Origin: Ruegeria sp. R13_0
Lineage (GTDB): Bacteria; Pseudomonadota; Alphaproteobacteria; Rhodobacterales; Rhodobacteraceae
Reading direction: 5' to 3'
Assembly: GCF_017743995.1 (NCBI RefSeq)
Contig: NZ_JAGHRB010000002.1
Location: 248,001 to 312,000, forward strand
DNA length: 64,000 nt
Numbering within the stretch: the first letter of the stretch is position 1; the number at the start of each line of letters is the position of its first letter. The position numbers were made by a program, and so were the translations under genes. This document shows, one piece after another, positions 25,322 to 33,936 of the stretch. Under the pieces are notes generated by a model. That model was not told the origin of the DNA. It ran no database searches and was given only the letters and a program-made list of their open reading frames with translations.

Positions 25322-26173
25322 ATGACAAACGCGCCAAAAATGAACGAACCAAAAACAGTTGCAAGACGCGGGCGCCCACGCCTGAAAGCGAATGAAGAAA
25401 AGCCCGCAGGTTCTCTGGTCGGGGCGCTGGATCGTGGGATTCGTGTCCTGATTGCCATTGCAGATGCCCGGGGCGCGACGCTTGTCGACATCGCAAGAAC
25501 GACAGGCATTCCAACGGCGACGGCGCACCGGCTTCTGACCACGCTTCAACAGCGAGGAATGGTGGTTAACGATGCCGAACATGGTAAGTGGCGCGTCGGA
25601 CCGCAGGCCTATCGGATCGGCAACACGTTTGAGGAAGCCTCGAATTTGCTGGAGGTCGCACCAGCGGCGATGCGCAAGCTGTCCAAGGAAACCGGAGAGA
25701 CCGTAAATCTCGCCATCGAGGAAGGTGGGCAGCTGCTTTACCTGATCCAAGTCGAATCCGAAAACCCGATCCGCGCTTCGATCAAGAATGGAACTGCAGC
25801 CTACTTTCACACATCCGGTGTCGGCAAAGCCATTATGGCGTATATGGACGAGGCAGCGCTGGAAAAGCTATTGGCCCCTCTGACACTGGTTCAGCAGACG
25901 CCCAATTCGATCACGGACAAACAACAGCTCAAAGACGAGCTGCAGACATCCAGGCAAAGAGGATGGGCGATCGACGATGAAGAGCGTTTTCCGGGCCTGC
26001 GCTGTATTGCAGCGCCTGTCTTCGACTCGTTGGAGAATGTCGTTGCTGGCGTTTCAGTGTCTGGGCCCATCACCAGATTCCCCGACAACAAGCTTGAAAC
26101 CTTGGCCGCGTCAGTTGTTGAGACTGCGGCAAGCATCTCTGAAAAGCTTCGGAATTCCCCACCTCAGAGTTAA
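25322..26173 (+). CDS. IclR-family transcriptional regulator
   Basis: The 283-residue protein has a basic N-terminal tail (RRGRPRLKANEE), an IclR winged helix (LVDIARTTGIPTATAHRLLT) and the C-terminal IclR effector domain (KAIMAYMDEAALEKLLAP, WAIDDEERFPGLRCIAAPVF). It is divergent to the TRAP/amidase operon and probably represses it until the imported compound or a metabolite binds. An in-frame ATG at 25340 is an alternative start; neither has a strong ribosome site. Confidence 0.9.
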   Translation: MTNAPKMNEPKTVARRGRPRLKANEEKPAGSLVGALDRGIRVLIAIADARGATLVDIARTTGIPTATAHRLLTTLQQRGMVVNDAEHGKWRVGPQAYRIGNTFEEASNLLEVAPAAMRKLSKETGETVNLAIEEGGQLLYLIQVESENPIRASIKNGTAAYFHTSGVGKAIMAYMDEAALEKLLAPLTLVQQTPNSITDKQQLKDELQTSRQRGWAIDDEERFPGLRCIAAPVFDSLENVVAGVSVSGPITRFPDNKLETLAASVVETAASISEKLRNSPPQS

Positions 26174-26227
26174 TTTCTTCGCTTTTCCAACCGTTTTGAG
26201 CTTTGGGTGTCTAGACCCGAGGTCACC

Positions 26228-27664
26228 TCAGACCGAGCCTTTTCTCATTCTGTGTGACAGCGCCTCAGCCCGAAGGTGATGCAGTCGGGGCAGATCTTCC
26301 CGCGCGAGGTTCCGGGTGCAATCGGGATCATTTTCGACATCAAAAAGCATCGGCTCAATATCCGTCGCGAAATGCGCAAGCCGGTATCCGTCTTTCTCAA
26401 ACGCAAGAGCGCGGCAATGATCGGGTGGGCACTGCCATGCGGTTTCAAAGCGCCCCTGGCCGTTTTCTGATCCAAGCTCAAGCTCGACCATGGCCTCTTG
26501 CCCGTAGGCTCGGTCTGGCGCCAAAAGGTTACAGCCCTGCATCTCGGAGGGCGAAGCAGCCCCAAGCACCGACAGAACCGTTGGGGCCACGTCAATCGAC
26601 TGGGTCAATGCGTCGATATCCTCGGGCTCAATATCCGGATGCCCGATCATTAGGGGCACGTGGGACGCGGCGCGGAACGGGGTCTGTTTTCCCCAAAGGC
26701 CAAGATCGCCCAGCATCTCTCCATGATCGGCGGTCAACACGATCAGCGTGTCGTCCAACTGACCCACATTTCGCAACCACTCAAAAAGTCGACCGATATG
26801 GTGATCGACCTCGGCGGCCAGCCCCAGATATGTGGACCGGCACAGCGCGATCTGCTCGGGCGCCATGGCATTTTGCTGCCCGTCAAAACCCCAGAACATA
26901 TCCGTGCCGCTTGGGCGGGAATGATAGGCTTCAAAGAACGGATGCTCAAAAGCGGCCTCAACCGGAGGCGGGATGTCCTGCGGGTTGATCAAATCGTTAT
27001 ACGGCGCGGGGGCAACAAACGGAGGATGCGGCCGGATATAGGTGACCATGGCAGACCATGGCTGTGATTTGCGAACGTCAAGATGAGCCAAAACCCGGTC
27101 GGTCAGATACGCGGTATCACTGTCTCGCGCATCATAAAGCGCCGGCCCTCCGAGAGTGTCGTTCTGAGGTCTGTAAAGCGCCGTCAGGTCGCCCGCATCC
27201 GGCACGTCATAGCCACGCGATCTGAGATGGGCGAGCCACTCCCAAGCTTCCTCGCGCATCTCGGTGACCTCGGTGATGCCCAGGATCGGCCCTGTGTAGG
27301 ACAGATGCGCCGGGTCATTCGGGTGTAGGTTCCTGGGATCGGGCTGCGTGTCCGTATAGCCGAACAGCAACAGCTCTCGCCCGATGGTCCGCAGCGCCGT
27401 TGCAAGGTTGGGGATATCGCGCCGCAGCGGAACGCCGTTCTGAACCGATCCGTGGTTCATGGCGTATTGGCCCGTCAGCAGGCTTGCACGGGCCGGACCG
27501 CAAGGCACCACAACCGTATGATGATTGCGAAAATGCACCGACCGCGCGGCCAGAGCGCGAATGTTGGGCAGCGGCACATGTCGCCCCAAAGCGCCCGTCA
27601 GAAGGTCCGCGCGGAACTGATCGATGACGATGAACAGAAAATTGCGCGGAGCCTTCTTCAGCAT
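26228..27664 (-). CDS. Sulfatase-superfamily phosphonate monoester hydrolase
   Basis: The 478-residue alkaline-phosphatase-fold enzyme has the formylglycine signature C-x-P-x-R as CGPAR at residues 55-59. The metal ligands are IDQFRAD near the start and TADHGEML further on. The context around the active cysteine (VPCGPARASLLTG, then MNHGSVQNGVPL), GYTDTQPDPR and YIRPHPPFVAPAPY closely recall the phosphonate monoester hydrolases of Rhizobium and Burkholderia. It lies 4 nt after phnX in a phosphonate operon. It probably frees 2-aminoethylphosphonate from an ester. A sulfatase or phosphodiesterase side activity is likely in this promiscuous family. Activation requires a formylglycine-generating enzyme encoded elsewhere. 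Confidence 0.8.
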   Translation of the reverse strand: MLKKAPRNFLFIVIDQFRADLLTGALGRHVPLPNIRALAARSVHFRNHHTVVVPCGPARASLLTGQYAMNHGSVQNGVPLRRDIPNLATALRTIGRELLLFGYTDTQPDPRNLHPNDPAHLSYTGPILGITEVTEMREEAWEWLAHLRSRGYDVPDAGDLTALYRPQNDTLGGPALYDARDSDTAYLTDRVLAHLDVRKSQPWSAMVTYIRPHPPFVAPAPYNDLINPQDIPPPVEAAFEHPFFEAYHSRPSGTDMFWGFDGQQNAMAPEQIALCRSTYLGLAAEVDHHIGRLFEWLRNVGQLDDTLIVLTADHGEMLGDLGLWGKQTPFRAASHVPLMIGHPDIEPEDIDALTQSIDVAPTVLSVLGAASPSEMQGCNLLAPDRAYGQEAMVELELGSENGQGRFETAWQCPPDHCRALAFEKDGYRLAHFATDIEPMLFDVENDPDCTRNLAREDLPRLHHLRAEALSHRMRKGSV

Positions 27665-27668
27665 GTGG

Positions 27669-28457
27669 TCAGGCCTCTGCGCTGTCCAGCTTACGGATCA
27701 GCGCGGGCAGATCGGCAACCGTGTCGATCACATAGTCCGCACCGGCGTCCTTCAGAATCTTGGTCGCGTGCTGGCGCAGCACGTCAACCTCTTCCGCGGA
27801 TAGCGCCTCCAGTTCCTCCGGTGTCTTGCCCACCGCATTGCCGGACAGGGATACGCCAACTGTCAGACAGCCAGCGGCGACACCCTCTTTGATGCCCGGT
27901 TCGGTGTCATCGACCTTGATGATCGCCGCAGGCGGGTAGGCCACCAGATCGACCATGCATTTATACATCCCCAGCGGCCCGGGTCGGCCTTCGGGCAGGT
28001 CGTCGGAACAGACCAGATTGTCCGGCTCATAGCCTTGAGCAGCGGCAACCGGCAGGACGTTCTCCATGATTGAGCGGGTGTAGCCCGTGGTCGACCCGAT
28101 CTTGAGACCCATGGACCGCAGATCATCAATCGCAGCTTTGCCACCCGGAACCAGATCCGCGTAGTCGGCGGCGACTTTTTCGTTCATCGGCACAAAGATC
28201 TCATAAACCTTGTCAACATCCTGATCGGAGGGCGCGTTGCCGTATTTTGCCTCCCACTGGGCGGCGATTTCGGGCATATCCATCATGGAGCGGATGTGAT
28301 CCCATTTGGGCGCGCCCATCGGTGCGCGGGCCTGTTCGATCGTGGCTTCGATGTCGAACTTGGCGAAGGCCTTCACAAACACGCCCATCGGCGCGAATGA
28401 CCCGAAATCGACCATTGTCCCCGCCCAATCAAACACGGCGGCTTTGAATTTGCTCAT
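27669..28457 (-). CDS. phnX: Phosphonoacetaldehyde hydrolase
   Basis: The 262-residue HAD-family enzyme splits phosphonoacetaldehyde into acetaldehyde and phosphate. The nucleophile is Asp10 in FDWAGT. The Schiff-base lysine that is unique to PhnX is visible as Lys51 in MGAPKWDHI. Further HAD blocks are GLKIGSTTGYTR and VDDTEPGIKEGVAAGC. It follows phnW by 14 nt with GAAAGGAAAG before its ATG, and takes the product of PhnW. Confidence 0.95.
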   Translation of the reverse strand: MSKFKAAVFDWAGTMVDFGSFAPMGVFVKAFAKFDIEATIEQARAPMGAPKWDHIRSMMDMPEIAAQWEAKYGNAPSDQDVDKVYEIFVPMNEKVAADYADLVPGGKAAIDDLRSMGLKIGSTTGYTRSIMENVLPVAAAQGYEPDNLVCSDDLPEGRPGPLGMYKCMVDLVAYPPAAIIKVDDTEPGIKEGVAAGCLTVGVSLSGNAVGKTPEELEALSAEEVDVLRQHATKILKDAGADYVIDTVADLPALIRKLDSAEA

Positions 28458-28471
28458 TGTCTTTCCTTTCG

Positions 28472-29668
28472 TCAGGCAGGTTCAACCTGTTTCTGTTTGA
28501 GTGTTTCGTCCGAGGGGCTGGCACTGTCGACCCCCATGTCACGCAGCACCTCGGCTGAGGTATCAACGACCGCTTGCATCACATGCGCATCGACCTGTCC
28601 GATGTGGCCGATCCGAAAGCTATCGGCTGCGGTCAGTTTGCCGGGATACAGGATAAATCCGCGCGCTTTCATGCGGTTGTAGAAGTCCGGGAAGGCAAAA
28701 CGCGGGTGATCCGGGCAGAAGAAGGTGGTGATGATCGGCGACAGCCACTCATCGTCCAGCAACGTGACAAAGCCCAGTTCACGCATCCCTTTGACCAGCG
28801 TCTTGCGGTTCTCAAGATACCGCGCGCCCCGTGCAGCGACGCCGCCTTCGGCCTCATGTGCGCGTAGCGCTTCGATGAAGGACGCGACCACATGTGTGGG
28901 CGGGGTAAAGCGCCACTGGCCTGTCTTCTCCATCGCGGCCCATTGGGCGTAAACATCCAGGCTGAGCGAATGGCTGTTGCCTTCCGCCGCCTTGATCGCA
29001 TCTGTTTCGGCAATCACGAACCCAAAGCCCGGCACGCCTTCGATGCATTTGTTGGCCGAGCTGACCATGGCCTGAAACGGGATCACATGCGGCTCGAGCG
29101 GGACAGCACCGAAGGCCGACATGGAATCGATCAGAAGCTTGCGGCCCGCCGCCTGCGTGGCGTCCGAGATCTCTTGCAGCGGGTTGAGGATGCCCGAGCT
29201 TGTCTCGCAATGGATGGCCAGCACATGCGTGATCGCGGGGTCGGCCTGCAAAGCCGCGGCCACCTGATTCCCGCGCGGCGGCAGATAGTCCCCCATGTCG
29301 ATCACGGCACAGTCGCGGCCAAGATAGCCCAACGTCTGCACCGCCCGTTTGCCATAGGCGCCGTTGCACAACACCAGAACCTTGCCGTCCTTGGGCACAA
29401 AGCTACCCAGCATCGCCTCGACCACGTAAGAGCCGCTGCCCTGCAAAGGCACACAGTCATAGCGGTCTTTGTCCTGCCCCAGAATATCCAACAGGCGACG
29501 ACGCAATTCGGCCGTCATGGCGCGGAAATCGGCGTCCCAGCTGCCCCAGTCGCGCAGCATCGCCTCTTTCACTGACAGAGACGTGGTCAATGGCCCCGGA
29601 GTCAACAGATACGGTTCGCCGAAATGCGGCGAGGGCAGTTTTTGGGTGTGATCAATCATGTCATTCAT
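28472..29668 (-). CDS. phnW: 2-aminoethylphosphonate-pyruvate transaminase
   Basis: The 398-residue class-V PLP aminotransferase transfers the amino group of 2-aminoethylphosphonate to pyruvate, giving phosphonoacetaldehyde and alanine. It opens with LLTPGPLTTSLSVKEAML and contains VPLQGSGSYVVEAMLGS and the cofactor lysine Lys207 in SSANKCIEGVPGFGFV. These are hallmark PhnW segments. The N-terminus is slightly longer than usual, with ATGs at 29668 and 29659. It sits between the ABC importer genes (87-nt gap) and phnX. Confidence 0.95.
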   Translation of the reverse strand: MNDMIDHTQKLPSPHFGEPYLLTPGPLTTSLSVKEAMLRDWGSWDADFRAMTAELRRRLLDILGQDKDRYDCVPLQGSGSYVVEAMLGSFVPKDGKVLVLCNGAYGKRAVQTLGYLGRDCAVIDMGDYLPPRGNQVAAALQADPAITHVLAIHCETSSGILNPLQEISDATQAAGRKLLIDSMSAFGAVPLEPHVIPFQAMVSSANKCIEGVPGFGFVIAETDAIKAAEGNSHSLSLDVYAQWAAMEKTGQWRFTPPTHVVASFIEALRAHEAEGGVAARGARYLENRKTLVKGMRELGFVTLLDDEWLSPIITTFFCPDHPRFAFPDFYNRMKARGFILYPGKLTAADSFRIGHIGQVDAHVMQAVVDTSAEVLRDMGVDSASPSDETLKQKQVEPA

Positions 29669-29755
29669 CTTCTATATGAAGGAATCCATAACATAGGTTT
29701 GAGCTATGGCTTGGCTACAGTTTTCCAGTGACCCCCGCAAGGGCATTTCGACCGG

Positions 29756-31690
29756 CTACGCGGGTTCCAGCGTCTTGATCCTTTCTGCGGTCACGTGCTG
29801 ATCCAGATGACAGGCCACGAAATGCCCCTCATCCACTTCCACCAGTTGGATCGGCTCATCCGAAGGCTGATCCGGGATGCGCAGCGACACCCCGTCCGGG
29901 CCATTCGAGGCAACGGGATGAATCATGTCGCCCTCAAAGCGGATCGGCTTGAATTCGGCGTCGGGGTCGGGATGCGGTACGGCGGACAGCAACGCCTTGG
30001 TGTAAGGGTGCTGCGGGTTGAAAAAGATCTTGTCGGTCGGGCCATATTCCATGAACCGCCCCCGATACATCACCGCCACCCGGTGCGAGATCTGTGCAAC
30101 CACGGCCAGATCATGCGCGATGAACAGGAAGCTGACACCCAGTTCGGCTTGCACGTCCTTCAAAAGCGCGACGATCTCGGCCTGAATCGACACATCCAGC
30201 GCCGAGACGCATTCGTCACAGACAACAAATTTGGGCTTGGACACCAGAGCGCGCGCAATGCAGATCCGCTGCCGCTGACCACCGGAGAACGCATGCGGGA
30301 AGCGGCGCAGATGCTCTAGGTCGATCTTGCAACGCGCCGCGATCTCGCGCACCCGTTCATCAATCTGGTCCCGGTCCGTCATCAAACCCGAAGCCACCAG
30401 CGGTTCGGCGATGATATCGCGCACCGTCATGCGCGGGTTCAGTGAGGAATACGGGTCCTGAAAAACAAGGCTCATTTCCGGGCGGAAGCTGCGTAGCAAG
30501 TTGCCACCAAGGGTGTGCAACTGAACCGGGCCTTCATGGAACGCCATGTTGATCTTGCTGCGCACCGCGCGCAGCTCGGCCTCGGAGGCGTGGGCAAGGT
30601 CGATATCGCCCTTTTTCTTGCGGTGAAAGATCACCTCGCCTTCGCTGGGATCAATGGCGCGCAGCATCGCGCGGCCAACGGTGGTTTTGCCCGATCCGCT
30701 TTCGCCAACGAGACCCACGGTTTCACCCTTGAGGATGTCGAAAGTGATGTCACTGACCGCGCGGACCGTTTCAACCTCGGTTCGGAAAAGTTTCTTCTTT
30801 CGCACCTCGAACGCGACGCCCAGATTGTGAACGTCAATCAGCTTGCGGACCTTCTTCAGTGGCGCGGGCGGGACGACCTTGTCCAACCTCGGAACCGCGT
30901 CCAGCAAGCGCTGAGTATAGGCCTGTTGCGGGTTGTTGATGACCTCGCGTACGGTGCCGCGCTCGACAATCTCGCCCTTATACATCACCGCGATGTCATC
31001 CGCGACTTGGGCCACCACACCCAGATCGTGGGTGATGAAAACCATGCTCATGCCCAGCTCGGCCTGCAGGTCACGCATCAGTTGCAGAACCTGCGCCTGA
31101 ATGGTCACATCCAGAGCGGTCGTCGGCTCATCCGCGATCAGCAACTGCGGACCAGCCGAGAGGGCCAGCGCGATCATGGCCCGCTGGCGCATGCCACCCG
31201 ACATCTCATGCGGGAATTGATCCACGCGGGCGGAGGGGTTGGTGATGCCGACCTTGTCAAGCATCTCAATCGCCAACTCGCGCGCCTGCCGTTTGTTCAG
31301 CCCGCGATGCAGCTGGATCGCCTCCATGATCTGGTTGCCGATGGTGTAGATCGGCGAAAAGCTGGCCATCGGCTCCTGAAAGATCATCCCGATCTCACCG
31401 CCGCGGATCACGCCCATACGTGGATCATGGGGGCGCACCTTGGCCAGATCGACGGATTTGCCGTCCTTCATGACGTAGTTGATCTCGGACCCCTGATCGA
31501 TGCTGGCAATGCCGGGCAGCAGCTGCATCACCGCCTTGGTCGACACGGATTTGCCCGAGCCACTTTCACCCACGATGCCAAGCGTCTTACCCTTCTCCAG
31601 CGAGAACGAAGCATCGCGAACCGGCTGAATCAGCCCTTCATCGGTGCGGAAAGACAGGGTCAGGTTTTTGACCTCGAGGATGTTTGCCAT
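29756..31690 (-). CDS. Dipeptide/oligopeptide-type ABC transporter ATPase, fused DppD-DppF
   Basis: The ~644-residue protein carries two complete ATPase modules. The first has [22 protein letters not shown] and ADEPTTALD. The second has [23 protein letters not shown] and a Walker B region CDECVSALD. In most Dpp/Opp systems these are separate proteins; here they are fused, so one polypeptide can power the importer. The second Walker B reads DEC where DEP is usual, a mild change. The ATG at 31690 overlaps the permease stop (TGATG). Its operon links transport to phosphonate breakdown. Confidence 0.92.
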   Translation of the reverse strand: MANILEVKNLTLSFRTDEGLIQPVRDASFSLEKGKTLGIVGESGSGKSVSTKAVMQLLPGIASIDQGSEINYVMKDGKSVDLAKVRPHDPRMGVIRGGEIGMIFQEPMASFSPIYTIGNQIMEAIQLHRGLNKRQARELAIEMLDKVGITNPSARVDQFPHEMSGGMRQRAMIALALSAGPQLLIADEPTTALDVTIQAQVLQLMRDLQAELGMSMVFITHDLGVVAQVADDIAVMYKGEIVERGTVREVINNPQQAYTQRLLDAVPRLDKVVPPAPLKKVRKLIDVHNLGVAFEVRKKKLFRTEVETVRAVSDITFDILKGETVGLVGESGSGKTTVGRAMLRAIDPSEGEVIFHRKKKGDIDLAHASEAELRAVRSKINMAFHEGPVQLHTLGGNLLRSFRPEMSLVFQDPYSSLNPRMTVRDIIAEPLVASGLMTDRDQIDERVREIAARCKIDLEHLRRFPHAFSGGQRQRICIARALVSKPKFVVCDECVSALDVSIQAEIVALLKDVQAELGVSFLFIAHDLAVVAQISHRVAVMYRGRFMEYGPTDKIFFNPQHPYTKALLSAVPHPDPDAEFKPIRFEGDMIHPVASNGPDGVSLRIPDQPSDEPIQLVEVDEGHFVACHLDQHVTAERIKTLEPA

Positions 31691-32853
31691 CACTTTGCCT
31701 CCGCATAGGGGTCAGCCGCGTCGCGCAGCCCGTCGCCGATCACGGTGAAGGCCAGGACTGCCACCACCACGAACACGGCGGGAATGAACAGCCATGGGGT
31801 TTGCTCGATCGCGCGCACCGATTGCGCCTGTTGCAGCAGAACACCCCACGAGACCGACGGCGGGCGCAGGCCCAGTCCAACGAAAGACAGCGCGGTTTCC
31901 GACAGGATCATGTAGGGGAATGAGATCACAAGATCGACGATGATGAAGCTAGTGAAGCTGGGCAGCATGTGCTGACCGATGATGCGCTTGGGGCGTGCGC
32001 CGGCCAGTCGGGCCGCGACCACGTAGTCCTCATTCCGAATCGATAAAAGCTGAGACCGGATGCGCCGTGCCAGTGTCGGCCAGCCAAAGAGGCCAAGGAT
32101 CAATGTCATCGCAAAATAGACCTGCGTGGTCGACCACTCCTTGGGCATGGCGGCCGCCAGTCCCATGTAAAGCGGGATGATGGGCACCACCCGGATTACC
32201 TCGGTCACACGTTGGATGACGTTGTCGATGAGGCCGCTGAAATACCCGGCAATCCCGCCGATGAACAGCGCCAGCACGAAGGAGATCAGCACCCCGATCA
32301 CACCAATCGAAAGAGAGGTGCGCGTGGCATAGATGGTGCGTGAGAACACATCCCGCCCCAGATCATCCGTGCCCCAGAAATGGATTTTGGCGTCGGGGTT
32401 CTGCAAGCCGATCAGGTGGCGGTCGGTTGGAATAAATCCCAGAGCTTTAACCGGTTCTCCTTTGACGAACAGCCCCAAATAGTTGCGCACCTCAGGGTCG
32501 GGCACCGAGACGGCCCGCAGGGTCACCGGATCACGCTCGGTCTTGGTGCCGTTGATAAAGGGCACGACAGAGCATCCGTTATCGTCGCAAAAGCGCGGGA
32601 TTTGCGGCGGTCCTTCGATATAGGAGGTATCGCGCGTGACTGGGCCATAGGGGGCGACAAATTCGGCAAACAATCCGGCCAGCGCCATCAGCCCCAACAC
32701 GATCGAGGCATACATCGCGGCGCGGTGCTTTTTGAAGCGCCACCAGATCAGGGTCCATTGCGAGGCTGAATAGTATTTCAGCAGCTGCTGACGTTCTTTT
32801 TCCGCAGCCCGACGCTGGGCCGGGGTCATTTCGGGATCTGTCATATCGGTCAT
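31690..32853 (-). CDS. ABC transporter permease, DppC-like
   Basis: The 387-residue inner-membrane protein has the DppC N-terminal cytoplasmic leader and first helix (YASIVLGLMALAGLFAEF), a periplasmic loop with three cysteines (FCDDNGCSVV), and the EAA-type loop (RLAGARPKRIIGQHMLPSF). The periplasmic loop is long for the family. It pairs with the DppB-like permease encoded 1 nt upstream. Confidence 0.92.
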   Translation of the reverse strand: MTDMTDPEMTPAQRRAAEKERQQLLKYYSASQWTLIWWRFKKHRAAMYASIVLGLMALAGLFAEFVAPYGPVTRDTSYIEGPPQIPRFCDDNGCSVVPFINGTKTERDPVTLRAVSVPDPEVRNYLGLFVKGEPVKALGFIPTDRHLIGLQNPDAKIHFWGTDDLGRDVFSRTIYATRTSLSIGVIGVLISFVLALFIGGIAGYFSGLIDNVIQRVTEVIRVVPIIPLYMGLAAAMPKEWSTTQVYFAMTLILGLFGWPTLARRIRSQLLSIRNEDYVVAARLAGARPKRIIGQHMLPSFTSFIIVDLVISFPYMILSETALSFVGLGLRPPSVSWGVLLQQAQSVRAIEQTPWLFIPAVFVVVAVLAFTVIGDGLRDAADPYAEAK

Positions 32854-32854
32854 G

Positions 32855-33847
32855 TCACGCCCCCAGCTTGATGCGCGGGTCCAGCCACGCCAACAGCAGA
32901 TCGGAAAGGAAATTCATGAACACGATGGCAAAGGTCAGCATCAGCAGGATCGCACCCGCCACGTTCATGTCGAGGTCGAGATACGCTTTCAGCAGCAGCT
33001 CACCCAGTTCGGTCAGGCCCAGAACCACGGCCACGATCGGCAGCTCGGAAAAGATCCGGTTCACGTCAAACCCGATGGTCGAGACGACCGGGTTGATCGC
33101 CAGCCGGGCCGGGTATTTGATCAGCAGCTTCCGCTCGGGCACACCGCGCGCGCGGGCTGCGGTGACAGACAGTTTGTTCAGCTCATCCGACATGGTCGCG
33201 CGCACGGTCTGGATTTGGTAGGCCACTGCCGACCAAGCTAGAACCACCGCGGGCAACCACAGGTGTTTCAGCATGTCCCAGACCTTGGCCGCGCTCCACG
33301 GGGCGTCTTGATATTGGGCCGAGAACAAGCCGCCGATATCCGCCCCGAACCAGCGGTTGGCGAAATACAGCATAACCAGCGCCAGCAGAAAGTTCGGCAG
33401 CGCGAGCCCCAGATACGAGAAAATCGTCAGACCATAGTCAATGGCCGAACCGCGCCGCACGGCCGCATAGATCCCAACGGGGATTGAGATCAGATAGGTC
33501 AGGATCAGCGTTGCAAACAGGATGCCCGCGGTCAGCCAAACCTTGTCACCGATCACCTTGGTGACCGAGGTTTCAAAGGCGAAGGCCTGCCCAAAATCCC
33601 AGCGCAGAACGATACCGCCAATCCAGTCGAAATACCGAAGCAACATGGGCTTGTCCAAACCCAGCTCCTGACGGATGGCTTGCACATCGGCCTCGGTTAC
33701 GTTGACCCCGGTGCCCGAGTATTTCCGAAACGCGTAGCGGTCGGCGTAGTCTCCGGGCGGGATTTCCATGATCAGGAATACCATCATCGACACCAGAAGC
33801 ATCGTGATGGCCATTCCTACTAGTCGTTCGGCGGTGAATCTGAGCAT
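32855..33847 (-). CDS. ABC transporter permease, DppB-like
   Basis: The 330-residue protein starts MLRFTAERLVGMAITMLLVS, with a helix followed by the periplasmic PPGDYADRYAFRKYSG segment typical of DppB. Near the C-terminus it has the EAA loop (ARARGVPERKLLIKYPAR). The start at 33847 matches the family; the frame is open upstream to 33901. No strong ribosome site was seen, so coupling to the preceding binding-protein gene is possible. Confidence 0.9.
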   Translation of the reverse strand: MLRFTAERLVGMAITMLLVSMMVFLIMEIPPGDYADRYAFRKYSGTGVNVTEADVQAIRQELGLDKPMLLRYFDWIGGIVLRWDFGQAFAFETSVTKVIGDKVWLTAGILFATLILTYLISIPVGIYAAVRRGSAIDYGLTIFSYLGLALPNFLLALVMLYFANRWFGADIGGLFSAQYQDAPWSAAKVWDMLKHLWLPAVVLAWSAVAYQIQTVRATMSDELNKLSVTAARARGVPERKLLIKYPARLAINPVVSTIGFDVNRIFSELPIVAVVLGLTELGELLLKAYLDLDMNVAGAILLMLTFAIVFMNFLSDLLLAWLDPRIKLGA

Positions 33848-33936
33848 GCGTCTGTCCCGAAATTGCAGCTTGGACTGCAAACTCCGGGGCGTCTGCTGCA
33901 AACGCCCCGGAGGAAAGTGTCAAACCCGTATGGGGG

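Noticed and set aside
26228-27664. Sulfatase-fold enzyme considered as a choline sulfatase
   Set aside because: The CGPAR context and the phnW/phnX neighbours fit phosphonate monoester hydrolases better, and no choline oxidation genes are adjacent.
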